Of a stretch of DNA of 64,000 bases, positions 1 to 11,535 are shown in pieces; position 1 is the first letter of the stretch; every line of letters starts with the position of its first letter. The position numbers were made by a program, and so were the translations under genes. Source of the DNA: Shinisaurus crocodilurus (taxonomy: Eukaryota; Chordata; Lepidosauria; Squamata; Shinisauridae); NCBI GenBank assembly GCA_021292165.1, contig CM037879.1:261399921-261463920 (forward strand), given 5' to 3'. The notes below the pieces were generated by a model. That model made no database searches. It had not been told where the DNA came from and worked only from the letters and a program-made list of their open reading frames with translations.

Positions 1-2262
1 CCTTGTTTTGTTCGACAATGTTAGCATGTGGCTTTCTTGGTATCATCAGATTCGGTGCAATCCTACTTGCCCCACCCCCAACCCACACACACCCAGAAGT
101 CTGCCTCATAGGAGCCTGTATAGCCCTCCCTTCTCAACTAGGCTGCCTTTGTGCCAGCCGCCATGCTCATGGCCAACCCAAGCCATTTTCCTGCCTGAGG
201 CAAAGGACAAGAGGTCCACCACCACCACCACCACCACAATCCCAATTCCATGTCAAGAAGCCAACTGGACTAGCGAGTGAATCTTGCTTCAGTAATGGGG
301 ACAGGGCAGCAACCTCCACCACATTGGAAGTTGGCAAGCGAGCTTAGTGGGTGTAGATCAGGCTATGTGGCACACACAGCTCTGTCTTCCAACAGAGGGG
401 GAACAGCCAGGCGGCTCAGGATGAATGGCCAGGCGGCTGCCGCTGCCGCCCTCCCAAAACCCCAGCATCCGTTGTCTGAGACAGCCATCTCATTTTGCCT
501 AATGGTAGGGCAGGCCCTGGCCATACTGCTGGGTGCACAACAGTACCCAGTACACTCCATGGGGCCCTTCCATACCTCCCTTTCTCTAGACCTCACAGGC
601 TATTCCAATAGAAAGCAGGAGTACAGCCATGCATGGGGACCTGGGAAAGAACAAACTGCTGGATGTTCCCGAGGGCGTGGGTATGTATGTGTGGAAGGAC
701 CTCACCTTGGAGTGAAGAGCTTTGGCCCATGCCGCATGCCCACCATAGCACTAGAGCTGTCCTATGGGAGATGGTATCCTGACTCCTATGCGGTTTTCAT
801 ACACACTCACACTGATGTTCTACATGAGTGGGCCAATCAGAATTTCATTCCTTGTCGTTATGGACCCATAACCATGCAGTTGTAGTACAAATACTGATAA
901 TGCAGTATGAAACACAGCCAACGTAAGGCAGTGTATCATTCAATGCTACATGTCTTCCTCTGGTCAAGGTAACACACATTTGATCAATAGAAAGGTGCAT
1001 CGTGATACAAAGTTACATGTAGACTGGAGCCTATATAAACACGATCACATGCCATTTTAAGAAGTCTCAGAAAGGAAACTGAGGACAACAGATAATCCAG
1101 CAAAACATCTTTAAGGAGCTACCACGGTGGTTAAAGAAGGGAAGAATCTTGCTTTATTTATCTTTAGCTAAAAACATGGACTAGATTTCTCCCCAACAAA
1201 TTTCCTTAAAGATAATTTAAAATTTCTCAATAGGGTCATAAAACTGGTGCACTAAAACTGGCATAGTACATGACCAAAGTAAAAGACTGACAAAGGATAG
1301 TAGAGCAGTCAATGTCCTGGCTACTCAGAAAGTTGCTTTGAGCAGGTGCTTGACTGGATCAGGTCACACTGGGTAGCGGTGCAGGCCGGGCACGGTTTGC
1401 TTTTTTCTTCGCTGCACAGCTTTTCTTTATTTGGTTTGTTTCATTCTTTGAACATACAAGGACTCCCAATGTCATGCACCTTGTTTGTACCTGCTATCTG
1501 TTTGGGGTCCTCTACAGTAAGGGCTGTGTGCACTCTCTACTACAAAAAAAGATCCAAAATTCTGTGTCAAGAAAAAGCAAATTCTGCCGTCTGAGTCCCT
1601 TCTGCAAATTAAGGAGCATTTTCATATGGGTTCTCAATTTGCACAATTTATTCTGAAAGCTAATAATATTTTGCATTAATATGTCACAGTCAGAGTAGTG
1701 TTCAAGCAGTTCACTTATATTATCAGTAATCCTTACAAAAAGCTGAAAAGGTAGGCCGTTATTATCACCATATTACAGATTGCGGACTGGGCTAGGCTGA
1801 GAGATAGTGGCTTGCCTGATGCCCTTTGAGGTACCTTCTGTGGGACAGAACGTGGTTTGTGCCAATTTAATACTTATAAAGATGAGCAAGAGATTTAAAG
1901 TACAACACAGGCAAGAGGGGGCTGCTATATCCTTCCCCCACCTGTGCTCCCTCCCAAACTGCTTCTCCCAAGAGGTTTTTCTCCTGGTGGGGGTTATTTT
2001 CAGGTTTAGAAATCTGCTGAAAGAGAATTAGCTGGGGAGAAGTGTTTTTTTGGGCAGAGGAAGCATGGGCACGAGCAGTGTTTATACTTTGCTCCCGCTT
2101 TAAATCCCCACTTATCTCTCTTTAGAGGAAATTGGTAGTGACCCAATTGTAAGACAGGGGTGTACTGCAGTTTACGTCTACTTTGATTCGAAGTGAGTTG
2201 ATAGCCAAGAGGAGACTGAAACTGAGGGCTTCTTAGCTAATGCTCATAGCTGCTACACCAGA

Positions 2263-3376
2263 CCTCTCCAACCTTGTGCCCTCCCGATGTGTTGGACTAC
2301 AACTCCCACAAATCCCATCGGCGATTTGCCATGCTGGCTGGGAATTATGGGAGTTAGTCCAACACAGTGGGCACGTTTGCACAACATGACAACCCACCTT
2401 GCGAATAAGATGCGCGATCTCTGAGTTGACAGTCAGTGACAGCCCCTCCAAAGTGCCCAAGTGTTTGCTACCTATTTTTAAAATATTTTCTTTGCATCCC
2501 AAATGTGTGTGAATATTTTCGTAATTTTAAAAAAAAAATTATTTTAGTTGGACTTGTGCAACTGCGGAGATGAGCACTTGTGGAGTCCCAAAATGGGACA
2601 CCACCCCTGGGAAATGTCCTGGGAGGTGTCTGCTACCAAAGTGAAGTAGGCACCAACCATGGACATTGACCCAGAAAGGCTGCAAATAGGGTTATTTTTT
2701 GCTTTGTGCTCTCTTGACAGCTGTCAAAAGGTGAGCTGTCAAGGGAAAGCAAAGCCGCGAGTGATCTTTACTTGCGAAAGGGGGTGGCCAGTAGATCACC
2801 CTCTTTGCGGCAAGATCCTTTAATTCTTTTGGTTGGACCTGACTCTTCTTAGTGTCCTGCATCTTTTCCACACTTTCCCAAGACTCTAGGTGCTTGGGAA
2901 GGTGGAAAAGTGTGAGGTGGGAGGGGAAAAGGGGGGGAAAGCCGCAGCGAGCATAAAAAGGCTTGTGGTCAGCAAGGGGGACACCAAGCCAGTGATGGTT
3001 GCTCCACTGTGCCACTTGGGCATCGGTGGGGCAGCTATCACCAACGGTGGCCTGGGTGAACTCAGCAAGAGCGGCAAGGAGTGTTTTTTTTTGTTGCCAC
3101 TCTTGCTGAGTAGCTCGCTCACTGCTTCCCTGTACCCACACTGGGGCTGGTCGCCAGGGTTCGGACAGCACAACAACCTATCATGGGTACAACAACCCCT
3201 AGAACAAGCCATGGGTTGTCAGGGTGGCTTGTTGCCTTCAAACAAGCTAACCTGCAGGAAGTGGCCCAGGTTCACATGATACGGCAACCAACCATGGCTT
3301 GTCACGCATGATGGGTTGTCATGTCGTGTGAACCCAGGCAATGGGAGGATACTAGGCTGGGGAAGTCTGTGCTACA
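2263..3376. mobile_element. Family A MITE split by a longer element
   Basis: The left arm (CTCCAACCTTGTGCCCTCC... to GTCCAACACAG, 2263-2367) and the right end (GGCTGGGGAAG, about 3350-3376) belong to one foldback MITE of the CCCAACCTGGTGCCCTCC family. The two parts are separated by the family B element at 2368-3337, so the latter inserted later. Confidence 0.65.
2368..3337. mobile_element. Family B foldback element, about 970 bp
   Basis: Inverted ends: left has GCACAACATGACAACCCA at 2380-2397, right has TGGGTTGTCATGTCGTG at 3312-3329. Inside are two further hairpins (AGCTGTCAAG arms near 2700-2745; CTCAGCAAGAG arms near 3060-3110). Similar ends recur at 14512, 38367 and 43275. No transposase frame; class unresolved. 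Confidence 0.6.
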
Positions 3377-4164
3377 CCATTCTAGCTGCTATTCTAGTTA
3401 CAGGGAATAACAAGATGGTGTACAATGCACTAAAGCCTTGATCTCTGGCCATGGGAAATCCTCGTCTCCTCCTACCTCTGACATTTCATTACCATTTCCC
3501 CCACACTACCAGGCCTTGCTTCATATCCTCAGGACAGGAGCTAGAAACATCTTTTGAAAATGAAAGGAGAGTTTTTTGGGATGCTGATTTCTCCATTTCT
3601 GCACTTGTGTGCTGTGATGGTAGAAATGCGGACTTCACACAGCTCTGATTAAAAATTGGGACTGAAACATGGGAAAATGAGAAATCTTTCTGGTAATTTG
3701 GTGTGGCTGTGGGATTAATGAGTGGAGGACTGACTGTACTTTGTGACAGAGAGTTGGACTGAATCAGTTTGAACTTCCTTATGCCTCTTGTGATTCTCTG
3801 AGGAGCTTAGGGCCACGGCGATGCGGGCAAAATCACTACACTCTACATTGCAACTGCCATGTTTACGAAGGGGCAAATCTACTCAGATATAGCAACGTTC
3901 AATGGTTAGCGAGATGGTAACTAACTCAGGCCAATTTCATGACATCTGGAAAAAGCACAAAAATAAAAGGCACACCTTGGCCTACATCATGCCTTATAGC
4001 AGCAGTAAAAACTTGCTTGGGTGGAGGAACCATCGAATTGGTCTACAGCATGCCATTTATAATCACATGTGCAGGATCTTTTCCATCTTCGTGGCTGTTA
4101 ACACTGCCCATGTAAGACTTCTGTTAATCTACTAGCCAGGCATAACAGTTTTTTTGTGTCTGTC

Positions 4165-4170
4165 TTTATT
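4165..4170 (-). promoter_or_regulatory. Candidate RFX4 polyadenylation signal AATAAA
   Basis: AATAAA on the minus strand starts 36 bases after the RFX4 stop codon. It would give a very short 3' UTR of roughly 60 bases. A longer UTR ending at a distal site is equally possible; the 3900-4160 stretch is low in repeats and could be UTR. Confidence 0.45.
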
Positions 4171-4205
4171 AAATATATAAGGTTGATTACTATTACCAGT
4201 CATTT

Positions 4206-4475
4206 TCATTTTGCCCATCCTGTGGTGGCTTCCCCATTGATGTAGGCAAAGCCAGGAAAGTGTTGCATGTGCTCATATTCAGAATTTCTCCGTGTGGTCA
4301 ATGGTGTGTACATGTCACTGGAGTTTCCGTATCTTGCAGAGTGCATGGGTGGACTTGTGTAGCAAGCATTCGCCGAGGGGATCTCTGGCCAGCGAGGAGT
4401 CACTGGGGTTGGATGCAGTCTTGGGGTGCTGCTCATCAAGCAGGGCTCCATCCGTGAAGGGCTGTTGAAGGGGTA
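4206..4475 (-). CDS. RFX4: RFX4 exon 15: C-terminus and stop
   Basis: Last coding part, 270 bases: window residues 582-670 and a TGA stop. It starts [12 protein letters not shown] (one residue shorter than mammalian SPTSR as I recall) and ends [17 protein letters not shown] and GWAK. Acceptor TCCTTAG. The 3' UTR follows directly. Confidence 0.96.
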   Translation of the reverse strand, partial: YPFNSPSRMEPCLMSSTPRLHPTPVTPRWPEIPSANACYTSPPMHSARYGNSSDMYTPLTTRRNSEYEHMQHFPGFAYINGEATTGWAK

Positions 4476-4723
4476 CTAAGGACATGAAATCACATTGGAA
4501 AAGGGTTAGGCACACACACGTATAAGGAAGGAAACTTTAAGCTGGATCAGGCCTTTTGTACTTGTAGTGGCAAAAGTGGCAAAACCCAAACAGGGATTCT
4601 GTCAGGACCTCTTTGGCTTTTAAGGGGGTGCAGTCCAAAGTCACAAGAAAAATGAAACGGACATCAGAGGTAGCCCAAGACATTTTAGACTGGTATGCTA
4701 CAAACCCACCCTTCCCTCAAGCC

Positions 4724-4724
<1 letters not shown>

Positions 4725-4778
<54 letters not shown>
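4725..4778. repeat. (ATC)n microsatellite
   Basis: Eighteen uninterrupted ATC triplets. The polyhistidine frame it creates is an artefact of the repeat. Confidence 0.98.
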
Positions 4779-4780
<2 letters not shown>

Positions 4781-6331
4781 TTACGTTATTATAACTTACT
4801 TATTCTATTTAATTATAAACCTATAATTCCACATTGCATCCTAAAGTGTGATACTGTAATATAGCTGAACCACTACAATAACACAGACTGCCTGCTTGCA
4901 CTTTTATACTGTAACTTTATGATTATTTGGTGTTTGATTTGGAGATGGGGGCAGGACTTGTTGCAAACCATCATAGTTTTGGGCCAAACTTTTTTTCTAT
5001 TTTATTTTCTGAGACATTTTGGAGACTGAAGTGAAAAATCCAAATGGCGCCGCCCCTTAAATATCAACATAATTAAACAGGTGACAATGTTGTGTCCTTT
5101 AAGGTGTCCCAGTTACACTCGGTGAGGTTGGTAAGTTACTTCACCCCAAGGTAGGGCTGGCTCTAGCTGACAGACAGGAGCAGCCGCCCTCTGGAGAGCC
5201 GAGGAAGCAGCCGGCGTGGCTCTGAAGGGGTCCTTCTCTCGCTTCCTTCTCCAGCAACGGATGCTTTGCACGGGTGATAAAATTTTAAGATCCATCGAGG
5301 GCACTTTTGCCCCTTGCTTAGTACTTCCCTTCCCCTAAGCTCAAGCCCTAATCCTGCAACTGTACCAGGACAACTGGTAAAACAGAACAAGTGAGGGCAC
5401 AAGTGCAAGCCTCACTGTATGGGAGCCTTGGTAGAAGGGGAAAGCCTTTTTATCCAGTCTTTTTCAACTTAAAAACAGGTTTATGCACTTAAAGTGCACA
5501 ATCTGCAAAAGAAAAAGATTCTTTGTGGGGGGCGCTGAAGTGGGAGTGGGTGTGAGAGAAGGAAAGGATATGTGTGTGTTCCACTTTTTTTAAAATGTAA
5601 ACATCTGGGAGACGCAGTTAGCTTTCAGATTTCACACTTCTCTCGTTTTTTCCCTTAAGGTACATAATTGCTCCCCATTCTACCAACACCAACCCACATG
5701 GCTCAAGCATGCTGCCATGAAGTCATATGAAAGTTCAATACCAATCCATTTTAGGGGTGGTAAAAGAAAGGTGCTTTACACATGTTCAGGGTCATTGGTT
5801 TTATGTTTCAAGACAGCCTTAGCAATGGAAAAAGATTCTAGGACCAATAGTAAGCCTTGCTCCCTTCTTCATTTTCTTCCCTGTCTGTATTTCATGGAAT
5901 CCTTTCCACCCACACCATTCATTTTTTTCTCCTGCCCAGATTCTGTCTGAATCTGGTCCCTGGTTTTCCTTTCAAGTTACATATCCCAGATTTCAAGCCC
6001 ACCTGGAAGTCTTGCCTCCTGACTTGAAAGACCTTCCTTCTTATTGCAGATACTGTGTGTAGAATCTGGTTCTGGTTGTTAAGCAATACATAATTCAGGA
6101 GGCAATACATAATAGTATGACAACATTTTCTCAGCATATGTAAAAGTGCCCTAAAAATATGTGCAGATGGCAGCTTTCTACTCTTGATTGCAGCACTATA
6201 GTCACCATAGTATACTGCATAATCAGGAGCACAAGTAATATCCCAGGATAAAGCTGGTACATCGCCAGTTCTCCTCCAGGATACCCTCATGCTCACTTTT
6301 GTACAGGCCACACTGAGCTCATCTTGGTTAC

Positions 6332-6629
6332 TGGCCTGGTTTGGACATAATGCTAAAACATAGTTTGAAACAAGCTATGATCAAACCATGGTTTATGATC
6401 CTGGCTTGTTAACAAATGATAGTTTAAACTAACCAGAGTTCCCCACAGTTCAGACGTAATGAAAAACTCTGGTTAGTTTAAAACAGGAAGTAGACGCTTC
6501 TGATCTCCTCACAGCTATGCCAAAGAGAAGAAAGGAGAGAGAACTGTGTGAATCCAAGGTTCAAGCATACTCATTTAAGTAATGCTAAACTCTGAATTAG
6601 CATTACCGTACATCTGAACCAGGCCACAG
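6332..6629. mobile_element. Foldback DNA element (CCTGGTT ends)
   Basis: Left end CCTGGTTTGGACATAATGCT and right end CGTACATCTGAACCAGG are imperfect inverted repeats of about 30 bp, both followed inside by TAATGCTAA-like sequence. Internal inverted repeat CTCTGGTTAGTTTAAA / TTTAAACTAACCAGAG near 6422-6484. Non-autonomous; superfamily not determined. Confidence 0.6.
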
Positions 6630-6640
6630 TCTGCCATATG

Positions 6641-6868
6641 AGAGCCAGTGTGGTGTAGTGGTTACAATGTTGGACTGGGACTTGGGAGACCTCAGTTCTA
6701 ATTCCCACTCGGCCATGAAGCTCACTGGGTGACTTTGGGCCAGTCACTGACTCTCTCAGCCTAGCATACTTCACAGGGTTGGTGTGAGGATGAAATGGAG
6801 AGGAGGATCATGTATGCTGCCTTGGGCTCCTTGGAGGAAAGGTGGAATGTAAATGTAACAAAGAAACA
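6641..6868 (+). mobile_element. tRNA-headed SINE (Sauria/Squam type)
   Basis: Polymerase III A box in GTGTGGTGTAGTGGTTA and B box in GTTCTAATTCCC, then the body CTCACTGGGTGACTTTGGGC and a tail with GGTGGAATGTAAATGTAAC. Same family as 13478, 24479, 27716, 30075, 35762 and 41228. Confidence 0.88.
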
Positions 6869-7021
6869 AGCAAACATGGACATGCATAGACTAGCAATAG
6901 CTGAAGCTCCCTGCAGATCTGTATTGTAGAAACTGGAAGTGCGGGAAGAGTGTTTCTAATCTTTGCATTTAGAGCTGTGAAAATTTGTACCAGCTTTGTA
7001 CCAAAGTTTGTACCATAAGTA

Positions 7022-7262
7022 CTGCCCTGTTGGAACAGTCCAAAAGTTCATCTAGTCCAGCATCCTGTTTCCCACAGCAGCCAACCAGATACTCTAGGAA
7101 GCCCACAAGCACAGCATGAAAGCAGTACAACCCCCAATGTAGGTATTCAGTAGCCTACTGCCTCTGAACATGAAGTCATCTATTTATCCATCCTGGCTGT
7201 TAGCTATTGAAAAGCCTTCCTTCCAAAAACTTGTCTAGTCCCCTTTTAAAGCCATCATAATG
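7022..7262 (+). repeat. Dispersed repeat with CATCTAGTCCAGCATCCTGT core
   Basis: Shares the core CATCTAGTCCAGCATCCTG...CCAACCAGATRC and the end TTGTCTAGTCCCCTTTTAAAG with copies at 12088-12200 (minus) and 55918-56650. I know this sequence as common in squamate DNA but cannot give its class. Confidence 0.6.
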
Positions 7263-7359
7263 TCCATTGATGAATCTTGTGGTGGTAGTGAATGTGAATT
7301 CCAAATAAGAGCATTCAGAAAGTTAAAGGCAGAGGCTGAAGATGAAGGCCAACTAAAGT

Positions 7360-7593
7360 CGCAGTCCTATGCATGTTTAGAGAGAAAAAGTCCTACAACT
7401 CCTAGCATTCCCCAGCCAGCCATGCTGGGGAATGCTGGGAGTTGCAGGACTTTTTTCTGGCTGGGTAGTGCTGGGAGTTGTAAGACATTTTTCTGGCTGG
7501 GGAATGTTGGGAGTCATAGGACTCTTTTCTGTCTGGGGAATGCTGGGAGTTGTAGGACTTTTTTCTGTCTAAGCATGAATAGGATTGTGCCCT
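7360..7593. mobile_element. Family D MITE with tandemly amplified arm
   Basis: Starts CAGTCCTATGCATGTTTAGA and ends CTAAGCATGAATAGGATTGT, the inverted ends of family D. The right arm (ATGCTGGGAGTTGTAGGACT) is present four times in tandem at 7427-7570, instead of once. Confidence 0.8.
7427..7570. repeat. Four tandem 36-bp units
   Basis: Units at 7427-7462, 7463-7498, 7499-7534 and 7535-7570, all exactly 36 bp, each GGGGAATGCTGGGAGTTG... with 2-7 differences. They are copies of one MITE arm. Confidence 0.92.
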
Positions 7594-7619
7594 AAGCCTA
7601 TAAAGGCCCAGGCTAATAA

Positions 7620-8800
7620 CGGACCACCGTTCTTCCTTCTCATTGGCAATGCCGTTTGGCACACTGGAGAGCAGACTTCCTAACGCGTCGCTGCGGAGCG
7701 CAGAGTTGCCTTTCCACTTTTCATTAACATTCCAGTGCAAGCATGCCTGACCAGAAAGGAAGGGCCAATAAATGACGGCAAAAAACGAGGGGGGGGGGCA
7801 CAGGGATACAGTGTGTTGCTTCTCTGTGTGGCCAAACACCCCCCAGATGCAGCTGTGTTTATGAATGTGTCATGAATATAAAAAAGAATAATTGCTCGCA
7901 AATAATACAGACCCCCAAATATCTAGTATTTTTACAATAAAATCTGTGATGGCTGAATCCCCAGCATGGAAAGATTTGTAATGGCAGGTCAGCTAATTGC
8001 AAATGAGTCAGTGACTTCTTTTTCCTTCCAGTGAAGAGACCATTGAGAGACAATATTTTTAAAGTCCGCCTTGGCCCCTGCCTGACTATTAACTCCACCA
8101 ATGTAGCATCTATTCAGCCTTGTTGGAGTGTCCAAAGCTTCGCCATCTGCGCGGATGCCTGCCCAAGCTGCCTGAATCACCTTTCACACTTTGCATCCGG
8201 TTTAATGAAGAGTGCTTAAGCACGCTGATCTCAAAACACTGGGGCCTAGTGATCTTTGCCAGATATAAAGGCGACGTTTGTTGGAGAGCCCTTGACAGGA
8301 AATTGCCATTTTCTGGGTCAACTCACTTGCCACCACCACGCCGTTGAAACCTGACTAGAAACACTAACCCCCTTTAAGTTGGGGTGACTTTAAAGCCGAT
8401 TATTGTTAAGGCCCTTTCTCCCCCCCCACAAAAAATTAAAATTAGCTCTGTTTCTTTCCGTTATTATTTTAGAAAAGACTATTTTAAGTGTCTCCTCCAC
8501 CCAATGAATCTCGAGTTCCCTAAGAGTCAGGCAGAAGAATAATCTCTTTATTCCTGCCCTTCAGCTTGCCGGCTGATTATGCAAAGAGGTGAAAGGTGTC
8601 TCTGTTCAAACAGCAAAATATTTTCCTTATGAATGCAGCTCTAACTTTATGCTGGTTTAGAAAGCGCGCTACAGCCCTCTATAGCATACATCAAAATATA
8701 CTCTTAAATTCTCAGCTTCATTGCGCCGTAACATGCTTCAGATCCCTTCAGAAAAACTGCAAATTAGCTACCTGGAAAACTCTACTGTAAAATCAGGGCA
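7620..8800. promoter_or_regulatory. Low-repeat block, candidate conserved intronic enhancer
   Basis: About 1.2 kb in which I recognise no repeat family, in an intron otherwise full of them. It is rich in homeodomain/POU-type words (CTAATTGCAAATGAG near 7992, GATTATGCAAAG near 8574). Proposed only because RFX4 is a developmental gene whose introns are expected to hold enhancers. No conservation data were available. Confidence 0.35.
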
Positions 8801-8936
8801 TACTTAGTACAGATTTTAAATTGATAGATGTATATCAGTATTTCTTTTCTGTGCGTAATGTTTGTCCATGCTTCATTTAATGTATGTTGAGACCACTGAA
8901 AAGTATTTTAACTGCCTCTTAAAAGCATGAATTTTA

Positions 8937-9400
8937 AGCCGAATTCAAGGTGTTGGCATTGACCTTTAAAACCCTGTACAGCTCCGGTCCAATATATCTC
9001 AAGGAGCGCCTCCAGCAACATCAAGTAGGCCGCTCAACAAGATCGGCCACAGACGGCCTTCTCCCTGTCCCATCAGCCAGAGAAACCAGGCTGGTGGGGA
9101 CTAGGAGGGGGGCCTTTTCTGTGGCAGCCCCCAATTTATGGAACTCTCTCCCCAGTGACCTCCAGCCATGCCCCTTCCTTGATTAGCTTCTGCCGTGCAT
9201 TAAAAACGTGGCTTTTCAGGCGGGAATATGGGGTGGGTTAGTAGGATTTTTAAGTTTTGTTCTGTTTTTAATTGTGTTTTATACTGTGTGTGTGTGTGTG
9301 TGTGTGTGTTCCCCCCCCTCTCTTGTTGGATTGTAAATCGCTCAGAGTGGCCGGATGTCTGGCCAGATGGGCGATTCATAAATATAATAAATAAATAAAT
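8937..9400 (+). mobile_element. L2-like LINE 3' end
   Basis: Encodes the C-terminal end typical of L2/CR1-group ORF2: LTFKTLYSSGPIYLKERLQ, RETRLVGTRRG and AFSVAAPNLWNSLP. Ends in GGGCGATTCATAAATATAAT and ATAAATAAATAA. A (TG)n run at 9284-9310 lies in its 3' part. A second copy is at 29594-30038. Confidence 0.8.
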
Positions 9401-9622
9401 GTGCAGGGCTGCAACCCAGATAAAATCAATGGAAATTCTGCTGGTGACTTTAGAGTGATGTTGAATCATGCCTATGAATAAGTTATCACCTGGAATGTAG
9501 ACCTATTGGCCCCTTTTTATAACCTCACGGCTTGAGATGTGCATGGCTTATACCTTCGGCTTCAGCAGATCCTTTGCTCCTGGGTGTTAGGATTGCCACC
9601 TGGCTCTGTTCCTTTGCCTTTA

Positions 9623-9724
9623 ATACAGCCTTCCCCAATCTGATGCCCTCCAGAGGTTTTGGACTTCAACTCCCATCAACCCCAGCCAGAGTAACCAATG
9701 GTCAGGTTGGGGAAGGCTGCTTTA
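9623..9724. mobile_element. Family A foldback MITE
   Basis: CAGCCTTCCCCAATCTGATG at one end and CAGGTTGGGGAAGGCTG at the other, with a CAACTCCCATCAACCCCAGC core. Short (about 100 bp) copy. Confidence 0.8.
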
Positions 9725-9747
9725 ATAGCAGCCTGACACACAGACAT

Positions 9748-10193
9748 TTAGGGTGTAGTCCTATGGCTTGCGCCCTTGTTGCTTCCTAAGCCCTGCTGGG
9801 CTGAAGCCGGAAAGGCGAGAGGAGCAGCAGAGGCAATCTTTACCACCCCTTCCTCTGATCTTTGATTTAAAAATTTGATAGACGGGCTTTTCAGCCCATC
9901 TGGTGAGGGCACTTCGGAGTGGGAGGGAAGGAGGCTGCAGGAGGCTCAGGATATCTCGTATGCTGGTCTTCTGTCTCCTCCCCTCCCTGCCCACTGGAAT
10001 GTCCCCTTTCCCAGCCTTAGAGAGGCAGCCAGCGTGGTTCTCTCCAGCCCGGCTGTGAGGGTTTAGGGGTGGGGGGCAGATCTCCTACTCCCCCTTCCAA
10101 AGTCAGAGCGCTATCTCGACCTCGGAGTGGGGAATCCGAGCCATCCTATGGTCCCTGGGTTGCTTGCCTCCCCAGGGTCCATAGGATTGCTCT
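9748..10193. mobile_element. Foldback element with GCAATCCTATGG-type ends
   Basis: Left GTGTAGTCCTATGGC and right GTCCATAGGATTGCTC are inverted; arms continue imperfectly inward. Resembles the outer ends of families D and E. Unclassified. Confidence 0.5.
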
Positions 10194-10409
10194 CTTAGCA
10201 GGTGAATCTCTTCCACTTACATGAAAGTCAGGAGAAGCTGTACCTGCTAAATTGCTGTCTGCCAAACATAAAGGGCCAGGAGCAGGCTCAGTAAAAAAAA
10301 AGAAAAGTGGCAATCCTACTGGGTGTAGCAGGTCATACCACGAGTTAAAGATCATGTATATGATCTACATATCCGGGAGATCAGAGGAACCTACAGGGGA
10401 CTGCTTAGT

Positions 10410-10515
10410 TCAGCCTTTTCTAGTATAGTGCCCTCTAGATGTGTTGGAGTACAGCTCCCACCATGATGGGAGTTGTAGTCCAACACATCTGAACGGTACC
10501 AGGTTTGGGAAAACT
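10410..10515. mobile_element. Family A foldback MITE
   Basis: Arms GTTGGAGTACAGCTCCCA and TGGGAGTTGTAGTCCAAC meet almost without a loop; outer ends CAGCCTTTTCTAG / GGGAAAACTGG are worn. Confidence 0.75.
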
Positions 10516-11164
10516 GGCTTAAGGCCTTTCTAGAGAGAAGAAATATAACCAAATTTTAATCTTAGTTGCTACCCCTTATCTAGTATCATGGGTAATATCC
10601 CATTCTTACATAATGCATGACAGGTACGGTTGCTTCAGGATGGAGGATAGCCTGGATGTGGATTGTACATTTTTTAATAATGGAAAATGAGCTCTCTTGA
10701 CCTAGAGATGGGGAATGCACAGCCTACAAGGGATGATGGGTACACTGGCTGGAAAGTTCTCTTGAGCATGCCCTGTTAAAATGAATGGAAATGACATTTC
10801 CTTCACAGGGACAATTTGTCTCCTCATAAGGAATAGTAAGCCACTTTGGAAATTACAAACATCAAGTTTGTAACCTGCCTTGGGAATTTCCTATTTAAAA
10901 GTGAGATAAAAAAATAGTTATCTGAAATAAATAAAATTTCCCACACCCACATTTGGGCACTACTTTGGAATGTTTCTTATGGACCCACAAGACTTCCTTT
11001 GCTTTTTAGATAAATACAATTCGGGAGTTCCTGCGTAAAACAAAAGTTGTCTTATGGAATCTCAACCTACTAAGCTTGGGGCAGTCAAACATGCAATACT
11101 GAATGGAGAAGGTTTGATTTAACCTACCGAGCCACAGGACGGACATGCAAGGAAAGGAACTGAC

Positions 11165-11303
11165 CTGTGAAGAGCTTCTGTGATAAGCCGAGTAATGAAG
11201 CGGTGCAGAAATAGTGCTGTCGTGTGGTAAAGATGCATACTGACTCTGCATTGGGTGAGGATGCTGGTTTCCATAGCTACCATAGTTATAGCTCCCTGTG
11301 TAC
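11165..11303 (-). CDS. RFX4: RFX4 exon 14: Tyr/Ser/His-rich tail
   Basis: Exon of 139 bases: last base of Gly535 and window residues 536-581 ([17 protein letters not shown], then SQYASLPHD and YHRSSSQ). Acceptor TTTTAG; donor GTCAGT, with C at intron position 3. Confidence 0.95.
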
Positions 11304-11390
11304 CTAAAAAGACATAGAAGAGATTTAGCATTCATACAAAAAACCCTGTACTTTACTACAAACACATGTTGTATTTTTACCTGGGAGTGT

Positions 11391-11535
11391 TATAGAGTTG
11401 GAAGGAGCCCACAAGGCTATCGAGTCCAACCCCCTGCTCAATGCAGGAAACTAGAGGAGGGGTCTCCCATCCAAGTAACAACCAGGCTTGACCCTGCTTA
11501 GCTTTCCACGCTCAGACAAGCTGAGCCAGCGTTAA
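11391..11535 (-). mobile_element. 5S rRNA-headed SINE with CR1-like tail
   Basis: Read on the minus strand: GTGGAAAGCTAAGCAGGGTC, CAAGCCTGGTTGTTACTTGG and ATGGGAGACC, which is the internal promoter half of 5S rRNA, then CCTGCATTGAGCAGGGGGTT and GGCTCCTTCCAACTCTAT, which is the end of CR1. The same junction occurs in the copy at 41835. Confidence 0.75.

Larger units (their letters stand above)
1..4164. other. 3' flank of RFX4
   Basis: No gene was recognised. 1-2262 contains an imperfect (ACC)n tract at 216-237 and otherwise nothing I can assign; the long open frame at 277-885 has no recognisable domain. 2263-3376 is a nested pair of foldback elements. 3377-4164 shows no repeat that I recognise. 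In other vertebrates RIC8B follows RFX4; none of its exons was seen here. Confidence 0.5.
4476..11164. other. RFX4 intron 14
   Basis: 6.7 kb. Order: (ATC)n 4725-4778; unassigned 4779-6331; a DNA element 6332-6629; SINE 6641-6868; a dispersed repeat 7022-7262; MITE 7360-7593; low-repeat block 7620-8800; L2-like LINE 3' end 8937-9400; MITEs 9623-9724, 9748-10193 and 10410-10515; unassigned 10516-11164. Confidence 0.7.

Noticed and set aside
277..885. Longest open frame of the window (202 codons, plus strand)
   Set aside because: No recognisable domain, an alanine run from GCC repeats, no splice or promoter context, and overlapping frames of similar quality; treated as chance.
1..4164. RIC8B, the expected next gene after RFX4
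   Set aside because: No frame resembles it; it probably lies further to the left.
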